DNA from: Marivirga sp.
GTDB lineage: Bacteria > Bacteroidota > Bacteroidia > Cytophagales > Cyclobacteriaceae
Length of the DNA stretch: 53,756 nt
NCBI RefSeq assembly: GCF_024636815.1
Contig: NZ_JAGXGF010000101.1
Location: forward strand, 1-53,756
Direction of reading: 5' to 3'
Shown here: positions 24,878 through 34,041 of the stretch, piece after piece
Layout of the letters: each line of letters starts with the position of its first letter
How positions within the stretch are numbered: position 1 is the stretch's first letter
Position numbers and translations under genes: made by a program
The notes under the pieces: model-generated
Seen by the model: only the letters and a program-made list of their open reading frames with translations
The model's database searches: none
Told to the model about the DNA's origin: nothing

Positions 24878-26973
24878 GTCAGTCTAAATCCTATTAAAAG
24901 CATGTCATCTACTTGCTCTTTATTCCCTTTCCAGTTTATTACAATATCTTTAATATACTTTTCCTGATTTTTGAGCGGTTCTTTATGGATCGAAGTAATA
25001 TAGTTTTTCAACCTTTTGACACCATATTTTTTATCATTTGATCCTCCAAATTGGTCTTGAATTCCATCTGAAAATAAATAAACTGTTAGTGGACTATCAA
25101 TTTCAATATAATGGTCTTCAAACCTCATTTTTTGATGCTCAATAAAATTTTCACCAATAGAATGCCTGTTATCTCTTATAGCATGTATTTCATCATTTTT
25201 AAAATAAATTAACCGATGACCCGCACCACCAAATATTAATTTTCGATCATCAATTCTGCAGAGTCCAATCTCCATTCCGTCATTGCTATAGCTATCATCT
25301 TGCTTTAACATGATTCTAAGCCTTCTGTCCATTTCTTTTAAAATTTCAGATGGCTGATTATAATCCAATTCAATTATAATCTGGGATAATAAAGCATCAG
25401 CAATCATACTCATAAATGCTCCTGGCACTCCATGACCCGTGCAGTCAATGGAAGCAATAAATTTAATTTCATTGCCATTTATTTTTTTCTGATGAAACCA
25501 GTAAAAATCTCCACTTACAATATCTCTCGCTTGATAGAAAATAAAGGATTCTGGCAAAGATTTTTTTATAGTAGCTAAATCTGGCAACAGCGAATTTTGA
25601 ATTTTTTGAGCATAATTTATACTATCCGTAACATCTTTATTTCTTTTTTCTAAAATACTAAAAGCCTCTGAAAGCTGATCTCTGTGAGATTCTATTTCTT
25701 CTTTTTGGCTCTTGAGCTCTTCTGTCATTTCGCTTAACTGAAAATTCCTTTCTTCTATCTCTTTATTTTGAGAGTTTAATAAAGTTAAAGCCTTTTGCTT
25801 AAATCGGTTTCTACTGATATAAACGACTAAAAAGAGCGCCAAAAGTATCAGGATAATTAAAGAACCTAATATTATAATATTCTTTTGAGTGATTGATTCT
25901 TTGCTTAATTCACTTTGTTGTTTGAGTAAATTTATTTCAGCTTCCCGTTGCTTAGCTTCATATAATTCTTGCAGTTCAAGGAATTTCTCAGTTGTTTCTT
26001 CACTGTAAATTTTATTGTTTGTGTCAATAAAATTTTTCAAATCATCATATGCTTTTGCATTATTTTCTAATGATTTATGGATAATACTCCTAAGCTCGTA
26101 GCCTTTTCTTAAATAATAGTTAGATTCTGATTTTTTCGCATTATAAACGGAGGAATCTGCAAATTGAAGTGCGTTATTAAATTGTTTTTTCTTGACATAA
26201 ATATTTGAAATCGTTTGGTAAGCCTCGCTTATGGCAGCGAAATCTGGATCAGATGAATATTGAATTTCTAAGCCTCTTAAAAGATAAATCAGGGCTTTAT
26301 CAAAATTATTGTTTCTTTCTAAAGCCACGCCATAGTTTATATAAGCAATCGATTTTAAATAATCATTACTTAATTTGTCGAATTCTATGGCTTTCATAGC
26401 ATAGTATTCAGCAGAATCATATTCCTCCATACGTATATACATATCAGCAATATTTAACATGCCTATCATTTTGTCTTCAGGGAGGTTATTTTCTTCCGCA
26501 TATTGAATATTATATTGATAGTATTCTAATGCTTTGCTATAATTCCTCATTTCATCGTAGGTAATAGCAAGATGGGTAATAATGTAATCTATTAATTTTG
26601 GGTCTTTTGATGTTAAAGCTATTTCATGAGCTTCTAAATATATTTTCAAGGCTTTGTCCAGGGCACCTAAATTATAGTAGGAATAAGCAATCATGGCTTT
26701 CCCATATATAATATTAGTAGTGTCTTTTTTTTTAATAGCCAACCCTAATAACTGTTCAGCATAAGAAATGGCTTTTTCATTATCGTTCAATTGATATTTT
26801 GAACTTAGTTCATAATATAATTTCATCCGTTGTGAATCAGATTTAGCGCTACTTAAATCTTCTTTCAATTCGGTAATTGATTGAGGGTGACAATGGAAGC
26901 AGTTAAAGAAAACAAGAAGTATAAGTAATGCTTTATGCACTTTAAGTCTGTTTTTTGGATAATTATCATGCAA
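24874..26973 (-). CDS. TPR sensor with SpoIIE-type PP2C phosphatase domain
   Basis: 699 residues. Signal peptide or N-terminal anchor (LLILLVFFNCFHCHPQS), periplasmic TPR repeats (about 40-320), one membrane helix (IIILGSLIILILLALFLVVYI, written here at its 21-residue core less one: IILGSLIILILLALFLVVYI), a cytoplasmic coiled coil, then a SpoIIE/PP2C phosphatase domain of about 230 residues. Metal-binding motifs are visible: DIVSGDFYW, SIDCTGHGVPGAFMS and the final KEQVDDMLLIG. Such proteins dephosphorylate serine/threonine sites, often in partner-switching control of a sigma factor or antagonist; no target gene is adjacent. A paralogue with the same architecture is at 35552. Its stop codon overlaps that of the convergent ald. 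Confidence 0.88.
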   Translation of the reverse strand: MHDNYPKNRLKVHKALLILLVFFNCFHCHPQSITELKEDLSSAKSDSQRMKLYYELSSKYQLNDNEKAISYAEQLLGLAIKKKDTTNIIYGKAMIAYSYYNLGALDKALKIYLEAHEIALTSKDPKLIDYIITHLAITYDEMRNYSKALEYYQYNIQYAEENNLPEDKMIGMLNIADMYIRMEEYDSAEYYAMKAIEFDKLSNDYLKSIAYINYGVALERNNNFDKALIYLLRGLEIQYSSDPDFAAISEAYQTISNIYVKKKQFNNALQFADSSVYNAKKSESNYYLRKGYELRSIIHKSLENNAKAYDDLKNFIDTNNKIYSEETTEKFLELQELYEAKQREAEINLLKQQSELSKESITQKNIIILGSLIILILLALFLVVYISRNRFKQKALTLLNSQNKEIEERNFQLSEMTEELKSQKEEIESHRDQLSEAFSILEKRNKDVTDSINYAQKIQNSLLPDLATIKKSLPESFIFYQARDIVSGDFYWFHQKKINGNEIKFIASIDCTGHGVPGAFMSMIADALLSQIIIELDYNQPSEILKEMDRRLRIMLKQDDSYSNDGMEIGLCRIDDRKLIFGGAGHRLIYFKNDEIHAIRDNRHSIGENFIEHQKMRFEDHYIEIDSPLTVYLFSDGIQDQFGGSNDKKYGVKRLKNYITSIHKEPLKNQEKYIKDIVINWKGNKEQVDDMLLIGFRLT

Positions 26974-27159
26974 TTTATGGATTCATTTTATAATAAATCA
27001 AAGATTAACAGTTTTAATCTGCCTTGTTTTTGAGTTGTTTAATAAAAAATAGCCCAAAGAAATCAAACTGGAATTATAGATGTAATTATATTCTTTCTTC
27101 TCACACTTCTTTTGTTCTTGATGAGAAGTTTAAGCAAAACTGTATCTTTTTTGATTTGG

Positions 27160-27211
27160 CTTCATTCTATATGAAAATAGTATTTAAACCTTAAATATTC
27201 ATAGAATGAAG
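27160..27211 (+). promoter_or_regulatory. Inverted repeat spanning a start codon
   Basis: CTTCATTCTAT (27160-27170) and ATAGAATGAAG (27201-27211) are perfect 11-bp inverted repeats 30 nt apart. The right arm contains the ATG of the lipoprotein gene at 27206-27208. If the left arm is transcribed, the hairpin would bury the start codon; otherwise it may be a DNA operator. Confidence 0.4.
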
Positions 27212-27631
27212 AATTTACTCAAAATTTCCAGCATTATTATTTTGTTTGTCATAATGTCTTGTAAGGAAGAGGATGTTCAAACTGAAGGGGCCTTAGACTG
27301 TAGTTTGGGGCCAAATTACAGTGGTATCTGTCTTAATGGGCCAGAAATTGTAGAACCAGGAAGCTCTAATGATTATATTTTTAAAATCGAAAAAAGACAG
27401 CAAGGAGATAACATCAATAAGGTGGTAAACTGGTCAGTTGAATCAGGGGAAATTGAAATAGTAAATATTGAAACGGAGGTGAAGATTAATTATACGGTTT
27501 CAGTAGCTACACTTAAATTTAAAAATAATTTCACTGGTGGAAGTATTAAAGCTAGCTCAAATGAAAATATGGTAGATTCTCCACCTGAAAATCCCACAGG
27601 TTACATTTCTATACCAATTTATGCAAAATAG
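27206..27631 (+). CDS. Small lipoprotein of unknown function
   Basis: 141 residues with a signal ending in the lipobox FVIMSC (C19), then an acidic linker. Two cysteines (in ALDCSLGPNYSGICLNGP) may form a disulfide. The rest is a probable beta-sandwich: PEIVEPGSSNDYIFKI and VNWSVESGEIEIVN recall Ig-like/PKD-like adhesive domains. I cannot assign a family. It stands alone, with non-coding DNA on both sides. Confidence 0.65.
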   Translation: MKNLLKISSIIILFVIMSCKEEDVQTEGALDCSLGPNYSGICLNGPEIVEPGSSNDYIFKIEKRQQGDNINKVVNWSVESGEIEIVNIETEVKINYTVSVATLKFKNNFTGGSIKASSNENMVDSPPENPTGYISIPIYAK

Positions 27632-27980
27632 AGTGAATCATTTCGATTTTGTTTATAATTTATGAGAAGTAACTTCTCGGAGCAGATGAACAGTAGAGAT
27701 GATTCCACCTGAGCAAGTCCTCTTCCTTGTAGGTAGAATGATGCAGTTGGATAAGGCTTTAAAATTCGTGTTCATACAAGCCTGTGAACCCCTGGACTTT
27801 CTTATGTGTCCCCCCCACTTGGGAACTCACCCATATTTCTACATTGTAAATCACACAGAAACTTGAAGGTGAAAAAACCTTCAAGGGAGAGAGGTGTTAA
27901 AGGAATAAGGGATTCGATTTTAAATTATAACCTGAGTTTTACAATGGGGCTAAATAAAATTTAGAAGGAAGAAGTTTTTT
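27632..27980. other. Intergenic region with hairpins, content unexplained
   Basis: 349 bp. It contains a palindrome GAGAAG-TAA-CTTCTC near 27661-27677, a 9-bp stem-loop (27862-27870 with 27877-27885), and a run of seven C near 27810. The part 27670-27830 seems richer in G+C than its surroundings. No intact ORF: a minus-strand frame is nearly open but is broken at the C7 run. It could be a decayed mobile-element piece or a structured RNA; I cannot identify it. Confidence 0.35.
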
Positions 27981-30011
27981 TTAATTCTTCATTTTTCTTT
28001 TAAGCAACTGGGCATTTAAAGCCACTATAATTGTACTTAAACTCATTAATCCAGCACCAACCGCTGGGCTCAGAATAATTCCTGCAAAAGCCAAAGCACC
28101 GGCTGCCATAGGAATAGCCACAATATTGTAACCTGCTGCCCAAAATAGATTTTGCATCATTTTTTGATAGGTTGACTTCCCAAATTCTAAAAGATGCACG
28201 ATGTCCATTGGATTGCTATTAACCAAAATAATATCAGCGGTTTCTGCTGCTACATCGGTTCCTGATCCAATTGCAATCCCTACATCTGCTTTGGCTAAGG
28301 CAGGTGCGTCATTTACTCCATCGCCTGTCATCGCCACTACCTCACCTTTATTTTGTAAATCATCAATGATTTTTTGCTTGTCTTCCGGGAGCACTTCAGC
28401 ATAATAATCATCTAAGCCTAATTCTTTACTAACTGATTTAGCAACTTCTTCATTGTCACCGGTAGCCATAATCACTTTCAGGCCGTTTTCTTTTAATATT
28501 TTAACCGCCTCATAAGATTCGTCTCTAATTTCGTCAGCAAGAGAAATATACCCTATCAAATCTTTATCTTTGAGAATATAAACTATTGTTTCTGCTTTTT
28601 CATTTTTAGTATCATTCGGTAATTCAATGTTATTTTCTTCTAAGTAACCAGGGCTTACAATCTTGATTAAATCCCCTTTAACTTTTGCTTGAATTCCTTC
28701 TCCTGTCAGATTTTCGAAATCAGAAATTTCCGCAAAATCTAATCCCTGATCTTCATGCTTTTGCAAAATCCCTGTTGCAATCGGGTGTTCAGATTCTTTT
28801 TCCAGCGATGCCGCTATTTTAAGAATATCATCATCTTTATATTCCTTTGAAGTACTCTTAATCTGATTTACTACGAAATTTCCTTTAGTGAGCGTTCCTG
28901 TTTTATCAAAAATAATGGTAGTGATTTTGCGAGCATTTTCAAAAGCAGTTCTATTTCTAATTAATAAGCCATTTTGAGCAGAAACAGAGGTTGAAATTGC
29001 CACTACCAAGGGCATAGCTAAACCTAGAGCATGCGGACAAGCAATGATCATAACCGTCACCATTCTTTCCAGCGCATAGTCAAATTCTTTTCCTTGCCAC
29101 AGCCAAACACCTAATGTGGTGAAACCAGAAAAAAGGGCAATATAAAATAGCCAAGCAGCCGCTTTATTAGCCAGGTTTTGAGTTTTGGATTTAGTCTCTT
29201 GAGCGGATTTCACCATATCCACTACCTTATTCAAATAAGAGCCTTCACTATCTTCTTTAATTTTGAATTGAATGGAGGAAGAGCCATTTACAGAACCTCC
29301 AATTACTTCATCGCCTTCCTTTTTACTCACAGGCTTGGATTCGCCCGTAATCATGGATTCATTGATATCACTTTTGCCTTTTTCAATTATTCCATCAGCA
29401 GGGATTTTCTCGCCAGGTTTAACCAGCACCAAATCTCCTGCTTCCAATTCAAATATTTTCACTTCATGGGTATCTCCATTTTCATCTAATTTTAAAGCGG
29501 TAGAAGGAAGTAATTTAGCTAGTTCCTCCACAGCGCCTGAGGCGCCCATTATTGATTTCATTTCGATCCAATGTCCCAGAAGCATAATGGCAATTAAGCT
29601 GGCTAACTCCCAGAAAAAGATTTTGCCTTCAAGGCCGAAAACGACTGCTGAACTGTAAAAATATGCCACACTGATGGCCAGTGCAATTAAAGTCATCATG
29701 CCAGGTTTGCGATCTGAAATTTCATCTTTTAGCCCTTTTAGAAAAGGAAACCCGCAATAGAAGAAGACTATAGTGGATAAAGCAAATTGAACGTAGCGGT
29801 CATACTGGAAGCGTAATTCATACCCCAATAATTCCTGAATCATAGGTGCTAAGACCATGATAGGAATTGTGATAATGATAGAAATCCAGAACCGCTTTTT
29901 GAAATCTTTAATCATCTGAGCATGATGTTCGTGATGGTCATGTTCATGCTCATGTCCTTCGTGTTCGTCATGATTGTGGTTTTCTTGCGAATGTTGATGT
30001 GTTGAAGACAT
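27981..30011 (-). CDS. copB: CopB-type copper P1B-ATPase with His-rich N-terminus
   Basis: 676-residue heavy-metal-exporting P-type ATPase. The N-terminus has no CXXC metal-binding domain; instead 12 of the first 30 residues are histidine. The membrane metal site is CPH (325-327 in IIACPHALG), the signature of the P1B-3 (CopB, Cu2+/Cu+) group rather than CPC of CopA. TGES is at 222-225, the phosphorylated aspartate is D369 in DKTGTLTKG, and the P-domain hinge MTGDGVNDAPALA is present. It exports copper to the periplasm. The gene is alone, with a long upstream gap toward proC and no recognised regulator beside it. The symbol follows the motif class. Confidence 0.93.
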   Translation of the reverse strand: MSSTHQHSQENHNHDEHEGHEHEHDHHEHHAQMIKDFKKRFWISIIITIPIMVLAPMIQELLGYELRFQYDRYVQFALSTIVFFYCGFPFLKGLKDEISDRKPGMMTLIALAISVAYFYSSAVVFGLEGKIFFWELASLIAIMLLGHWIEMKSIMGASGAVEELAKLLPSTALKLDENGDTHEVKIFELEAGDLVLVKPGEKIPADGIIEKGKSDINESMITGESKPVSKKEGDEVIGGSVNGSSSIQFKIKEDSEGSYLNKVVDMVKSAQETKSKTQNLANKAAAWLFYIALFSGFTTLGVWLWQGKEFDYALERMVTVMIIACPHALGLAMPLVVAISTSVSAQNGLLIRNRTAFENARKITTIIFDKTGTLTKGNFVVNQIKSTSKEYKDDDILKIAASLEKESEHPIATGILQKHEDQGLDFAEISDFENLTGEGIQAKVKGDLIKIVSPGYLEENNIELPNDTKNEKAETIVYILKDKDLIGYISLADEIRDESYEAVKILKENGLKVIMATGDNEEVAKSVSKELGLDDYYAEVLPEDKQKIIDDLQNKGEVVAMTGDGVNDAPALAKADVGIAIGSGTDVAAETADIILVNSNPMDIVHLLEFGKSTYQKMMQNLFWAAGYNIVAIPMAAGALAFAGIILSPAVGAGLMSLSTIIVALNAQLLKRKMKN

Positions 30012-30397
30012 TGATAAAAAAGTGTTAATTAAAAGATTATATAAAAGTAACCTATACTATAAATGGAATTAATTTAATAATGTTTCAAAGCATATGTTTT
30101 ATTGGATGACATATCATTTCAATTACGTTAATTTATGAATAATTGCAAATTAGCCTGTCATTATTGCAGGTTTCCGACTATATGGCGTAAGAATTTATCA
30201 TGCTGAGTTTCTATTGAAATTAATTTGAATTCCATCATGTTATAGGTGTAAACACCTGATTATTAACTTATTAAGTGTAAAATTAATTTGAAATATTACT
30301 AATATTTCATGAAATGAAGGTTTAGATGCACAATGCTTGCATAGACTGCAGTACATTTAGAATTAATTCTTTATATTAAATAAATAAAAATTTACTT
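30012..30397. promoter_or_regulatory. Divergent copB/proC control region with two palindromes
   Basis: 386 bp between divergent starts. Two dyads stand out: AGGTGT-AA-ACACCT at 30244-30257 and a perfect 19-bp palindrome GAAATATTA-C-TAATATTTC at 30290-30308, about 90 bp upstream of proC. A near -7 box TACATTTA lies at about 30350-30357 for proC, and TATGCTTTG on the minus strand near 30085-30093 is a poor -7 candidate for copB. No copper-box motif was recognised, and I saw no ORF. Confidence 0.4.
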
Positions 30398-31204
30398 ATG
30401 AAAGTACTTGTTATAGGAGCTGGAAACATGGGATTAGCTTATGCTAAAGCCTTAGTAAAATCTGAATTTTTGTCAAATCATAATTTAATGATTTCAGATA
30501 CCAGTCCTGAAAAAACAGAGGAGTTAAAGAAAATTAGTCGTTTTGATGTTTTTACTAATTTAGCAGATTGTCTCCCAAAAGCAGATATTATTTTTATTGC
30601 AGTAAAACCATTTCATTCGGATGAATTATTTGCAGAGCTTAAGCCTATGATGTCACCTGATCAAATCGTGATATCTATTATGGCGGGTGTAACTATCCAA
30701 AGCATGCAAGATGGTTTGGGAATCACAAAAGTGGTAAGAGCAATGCCAAATCTTCCTGCTCAAGTTGGCAAAGGCTTGACTTCTTTCACTGCCTCAAATG
30801 AAGTTTCAAGATTAGAATTATCAACTGTTGAAAATCTTTTAGACACTACTGGTCGTTCAGTAAGGTTAGATACAGAAAATGACATAGACGCCTCAACAGG
30901 TATATCAGGTAGTGGTCCTGCTTATGTTTTCTATTTTATGCATTCTATGATGGAGGCAGCCAGGAAAATGGGTTTTTCCGCCCATGATTCGAAAGTATTA
31001 GTAGGAACTACTTTCGAAGGTGCTGTGGAATTATTTAATAAATCTGATTTAAGTCCAGAAGGATGGATGAAGAGGGTAGCTTCTAAAGGAGGAACAACGC
31101 GTGCTGCTTTAGATTCAATGGAAGATAATAATATAAAGCAATTGATAGAAGATGCAGCCTATGCAGCATTTAATAGAGCGGTTGAACTAGGAAAAGAATC
31201 TTAA
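30398..31204 (+). CDS. proC: Pyrroline-5-carboxylate reductase
   Basis: Last step of proline synthesis: reduces pyrroline-5-carboxylate with NAD(P)H in the cytosol. 268 residues, normal length. Rossmann motif IGAGNMGLAYA at the N-terminus, AVKP (about 68-71), VRAMPNLPAQVGKG, and the signature region GISGSGPAYVFYFM, then SKGGTTRAALDSM. First gene of proC-proB-proA, 11 bp before proB. Confidence 0.96.
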   Translation: MKVLVIGAGNMGLAYAKALVKSEFLSNHNLMISDTSPEKTEELKKISRFDVFTNLADCLPKADIIFIAVKPFHSDELFAELKPMMSPDQIVISIMAGVTIQSMQDGLGITKVVRAMPNLPAQVGKGLTSFTASNEVSRLELSTVENLLDTTGRSVRLDTENDIDASTGISGSGPAYVFYFMHSMMEAARKMGFSAHDSKVLVGTTFEGAVELFNKSDLSPEGWMKRVASKGGTTRAALDSMEDNNIKQLIEDAAYAAFNRAVELGKES

Positions 31205-31215
31205 ACTATAGAATT

Positions 31216-32013
31216 GTGAAAACACATAGCAAAAGAGTAGTAGTGAAAATTGGAACTAATGTGATGACCAATAAGGATAATCGCATTGTGGTTCCTATTT
31301 TGAAGAGGATTGTAGATCAAGTAGCACGTCTTTATGAAGAGGATGTGATGACTGTCATCATTTCTTCAGGATCTGTAATTGCAGGAAAAGAAGTGCTGGA
31401 CGATAATAAAATTGATAATATAGATAATGCCGCTCAACGTAGACAAGTTTATTCTGCTGTTGGGCAACCAAGAATGATGCGTCATTATTATAGTATTTTC
31501 CACGATTATGGAATGAGATGTGCACAAGTCTTGGCAACCAAAAGAGATTTCGACTTCGGTAGGCATCGGGATAATATGATAAACTGTTATGAAGGTTTAT
31601 TAAATCAAGGAATTATTCCAATTGCAAATGAAGATGATGCAGTTTCGCTTTCTATGTCCATGTTTTCTGATAATGATGAATTGGCAAGTTTAGTGGCTGA
31701 ATTGATTAATGCTGACACTCTAATCTTGTTGACAGATACGGATGGAATTTTTGACGGGCATCCTGATCATGATGATTCAAATGTTATTAGTAGCGTAACA
31801 ACGGAGCAAGAAGTGGAACAATTTATTCAGGAATCCGATAAAAAAGAAGGAGAAGGTCGTGGAGGAATGGAATCCAAGATCAATGTAGCCAAGGGTGCCG
31901 CATCAAAGGATATCGTTACTTATATCGCTAACGGTAAACGTGAGAATGTTATTATTGACATTGTTCATGGAGAAGATGTTGGTACTAGAATCTACAAAGA
32001 GGAAGAAGATTAA
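31216..32013 (+). CDS. proB: Glutamate 5-kinase (without PUA domain)
   Basis: Phosphorylates glutamate in the first step of proline synthesis. Amino-acid-kinase fold with VVVKIGTNVM near the N-terminus, IISSGSVIAGKEVL, NEDDAVS, FSDNDELASLVA and LLTDTDGIFDG. At 265 residues it ends after the kinase domain; the C-terminal PUA domain of longer forms such as that of E. coli (367) is absent. The start is GTG at 31216. It lies between proC and proA, 54 bp before the latter. Confidence 0.95.
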   Translation: MKTHSKRVVVKIGTNVMTNKDNRIVVPILKRIVDQVARLYEEDVMTVIISSGSVIAGKEVLDDNKIDNIDNAAQRRQVYSAVGQPRMMRHYYSIFHDYGMRCAQVLATKRDFDFGRHRDNMINCYEGLLNQGIIPIANEDDAVSLSMSMFSDNDELASLVAELINADTLILLTDTDGIFDGHPDHDDSNVISSVTTEQEVEQFIQESDKKEGEGRGGMESKINVAKGAASKDIVTYIANGKRENVIIDIVHGEDVGTRIYKEEED

Positions 32014-32067
32014 TTTAGTATTTCACCCTCTCGAAAATTTATTTTGAACTAAAATTTATACGCTTTT

Positions 32068-33267
32068 ATGAAGCTTTTAAATACAGAACTTAAAAATGCA
32101 GTTTTACAATCGATGATTGATAATCTTGATAAAAATCGGGATGCTATCATTGCTGCAAATAAAAAAGATTTAGATGCGTTTGACAGAGATGATCAGGCGC
32201 TTTATGATCGTTTAATAGTTGATTCAGCTAAGGTTGATGATATGATCAGAGCGGTACGAGAAGTGAAAGATCAAAATGATCCTGTTGGAACTGTAATAAG
32301 TGAAGATACCTTAGAAAATGGACTGCACATTACCAATAAAGCAGCACCATTCGGTACCATTATGATCATTTATGAGTCTCGTCCTGATGTTACCATTGAG
32401 GCTGCTGTTTTAGCATTTAAAGCTAATAACAAAATATTATTGAAGGGTGGTAAAGAAGCCCATAATAGTAATGAGGAGTTGGTAAAATGTTGGCATCAAT
32501 CATTAAAAGAAAATGGATTGGAAGATAACTGGATTCAGTATCTGAAAATGGATAGACCAACTACGCAGGAATTCTTAAGAAATCCTGACCAGCCATTAGA
32601 TTTGATTGTGCCAAGAGGAGGTGAAAGATTAATTGATTTCGTGAAACAGCATGCAAAATGTGCAGTTTTAGTAAGTGGTAGAGGCAATAATTTCGCGTAT
32701 GTGGCTCCTGATGCTGATATGGAAAAAGTTATTCCTGTAATTATCAATGCTAAAACTGACAAAATTTCTGCCTGTAATGCATTGGACAAGATATTAGTAG
32801 ATAAAGACCATCCTAAATTTGAGGAAACGCTTAAGACTATTGAAAAGGCACTTAGTGAAAATGGGGTTCAAGTTGTAGCTAGTGATCAAGTAATCGATCA
32901 TTTAGAGACCAATGATAAGATTGACAGTGAAGATATTTGGTACGAAGAGTTCTTATCTATGAAAGCTGCTATTACTTCAGTGAGTGGTCTGGATAACGCT
33001 ATCGAATTTATCAATAAATATTCTGGTGGTCATTCAAATATTATCCTCACTGAAACTCAAGATGATGCGGTGAAATTCATGGAGCAAATAGACAGTGCAG
33101 CTGTTTATCACAATGCCTCAACTCGCTTCACTGATGGTGGTGCAATGGGAGTGGGTGCTGAGTTAGCAATTAGTACGGATAAATTACACCACAGAGGTCC
33201 ATTAGGCTTGAAGCAATTAGTTACGAATAAATACTATGTTCTGGGAAATGGACAGGTAAGAAAATAA
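32068..33267 (+). CDS. proA: Glutamate-5-semialdehyde dehydrogenase (gamma-glutamyl phosphate reductase)
   Basis: Reduces glutamyl-5-phosphate with NADPH to the semialdehyde, which cyclises to the ProC substrate. 399 residues, aldehyde-dehydrogenase fold. Motifs: IMIIYESRPDVTIEAA, LLKGGKEAHNSN, LIVPRGGERLI, the catalytic cysteine in KISACNALDK, and AVYHNASTRFTDGGAMGVGAE. Last gene of the proline operon and followed by a strong terminator, so the whole glutamate-to-proline route is encoded in one transcript. Confidence 0.96.
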   Translation: MKLLNTELKNAVLQSMIDNLDKNRDAIIAANKKDLDAFDRDDQALYDRLIVDSAKVDDMIRAVREVKDQNDPVGTVISEDTLENGLHITNKAAPFGTIMIIYESRPDVTIEAAVLAFKANNKILLKGGKEAHNSNEELVKCWHQSLKENGLEDNWIQYLKMDRPTTQEFLRNPDQPLDLIVPRGGERLIDFVKQHAKCAVLVSGRGNNFAYVAPDADMEKVIPVIINAKTDKISACNALDKILVDKDHPKFEETLKTIEKALSENGVQVVASDQVIDHLETNDKIDSEDIWYEEFLSMKAAITSVSGLDNAIEFINKYSGGHSNIILTETQDDAVKFMEQIDSAAVYHNASTRFTDGGAMGVGAELAISTDKLHHRGPLGLKQLVTNKYYVLGNGQVRK

Positions 33268-33286
33268 TAGTACGCTTAGTATAATT

Positions 33287-33318
33287 AAAAAAGCTTGCCA
33301 ACTGGCAAGCTTTTTTTT
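33287..33318. terminator. Bidirectional terminator after proA
   Basis: AAGCTTGCCA and TGGCAAGCTT form a 10-bp stem with a 2-nt loop, flanked by an A run on the left and eight T on the right, so it can end both the pro operon and the convergent lipoprotein/OMP operon. Confidence 0.85.
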
Positions 33319-33330
33319 GTTAAAATAGTT

Positions 33331-34041
33331 TTATCTCCAAATATTATAAGCTAGCTGCAATCCTAATCGTAATTTCAAGATACCGCCAGTTTGTAATTCA
33401 CTGATCTCACCACCTTTGTTAAAAGTTTTATCAGGCAGCACATTATTATTGTACATTTCAGAAAACTCATAAATATGTCTATATCCTAAACCGGCAAAAA
33501 GGGTGATGTAGAAGGGATCATAATCATATATCTTCCCCATTTTAATATTAAGTCCAGGAACAATTCTATCAACTCCGGAATCAAAAAATTTATAATATTC
33601 GCAATCTCCAAATTCATCATTACAGCTATAACCACCAATTCTTTCAGCATTGAAACTAGTCCAATAAAACTGGGGTTCTATATCTATAAATGTTTTAGAA
33701 TTAGCAGGGTAATTATTATCAATGTTTAAGAAAAAGCGATAATAAAAATAAGCTTTAACACCATAAACATCCTTATACCAATTTTCTTCAATTCGTTGAG
33801 TTAGCCCTTCTAAATTATAGATATATCCAAATTCTGCGCCAATTGCACTTTTTGGGCCAATATCTTTCATTAAGCCAATATCCAATGAATTATAAGTTTC
33901 AAAAGAAGAACTTAATGAGATATAAGTAAGAAAAATCGGTTCAAATTCAGTTTTTTCATCTCCATTTTCAAATGCATTATTCTGTGCTAATCCAATTGAA
34001 GTTATGCATGTTAGAATAATAAGTGATAAAAATTTACTCAT
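33331..34041 (-). CDS. Probable outer-membrane beta-barrel protein
   Basis: 236 residues from the start at 34041 (MSKFLSLIILTCITSIGLAQ is a good signal peptide; four codons upstream are also open). The mature part has alternating amphipathic strands rich in Tyr and Phe (KAYFYYRFFLNID, FYITLFAGLGYRHIYEF) and ends in LRLGLQLAYNIWR, as in small barrel proteins. No family is recognised. It overlaps the upstream LVIVD-like lipoprotein gene by 8 nt and is the last of a three-gene operon. Confidence 0.7.
   Translation of the reverse strand: MSKFLSLIILTCITSIGLAQNNAFENGDEKTEFEPIFLTYISLSSSFETYNSLDIGLMKDIGPKSAIGAEFGYIYNLEGLTQRIEENWYKDVYGVKAYFYYRFFLNIDNNYPANSKTFIDIEPQFYWTSFNAERIGGYSCNDEFGDCEYYKFFDSGVDRIVPGLNIKMGKIYDYDPFYITLFAGLGYRHIYEFSEMYNNNVLPDKTFNKGGEISELQTGGILKLRLGLQLAYNIWR

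Noticed and set aside
27670-27850. Minus-strand ORF of about 60 codons
   Set aside because: It needs eight G at a run that has seven; as given, the frame stops after about ten codons.
29178-29658. Two plus-strand ORFs inside copB
   Set aside because: Antisense shadows of the conserved P-type ATPase with no signature of their own.
30293-30310. ATTACTAATATTTC as a further copy of the dnaE2/dinB operator
   Set aside because: Only the left half-site TTACTA matches; the right half belongs to a different 19-bp palindrome.
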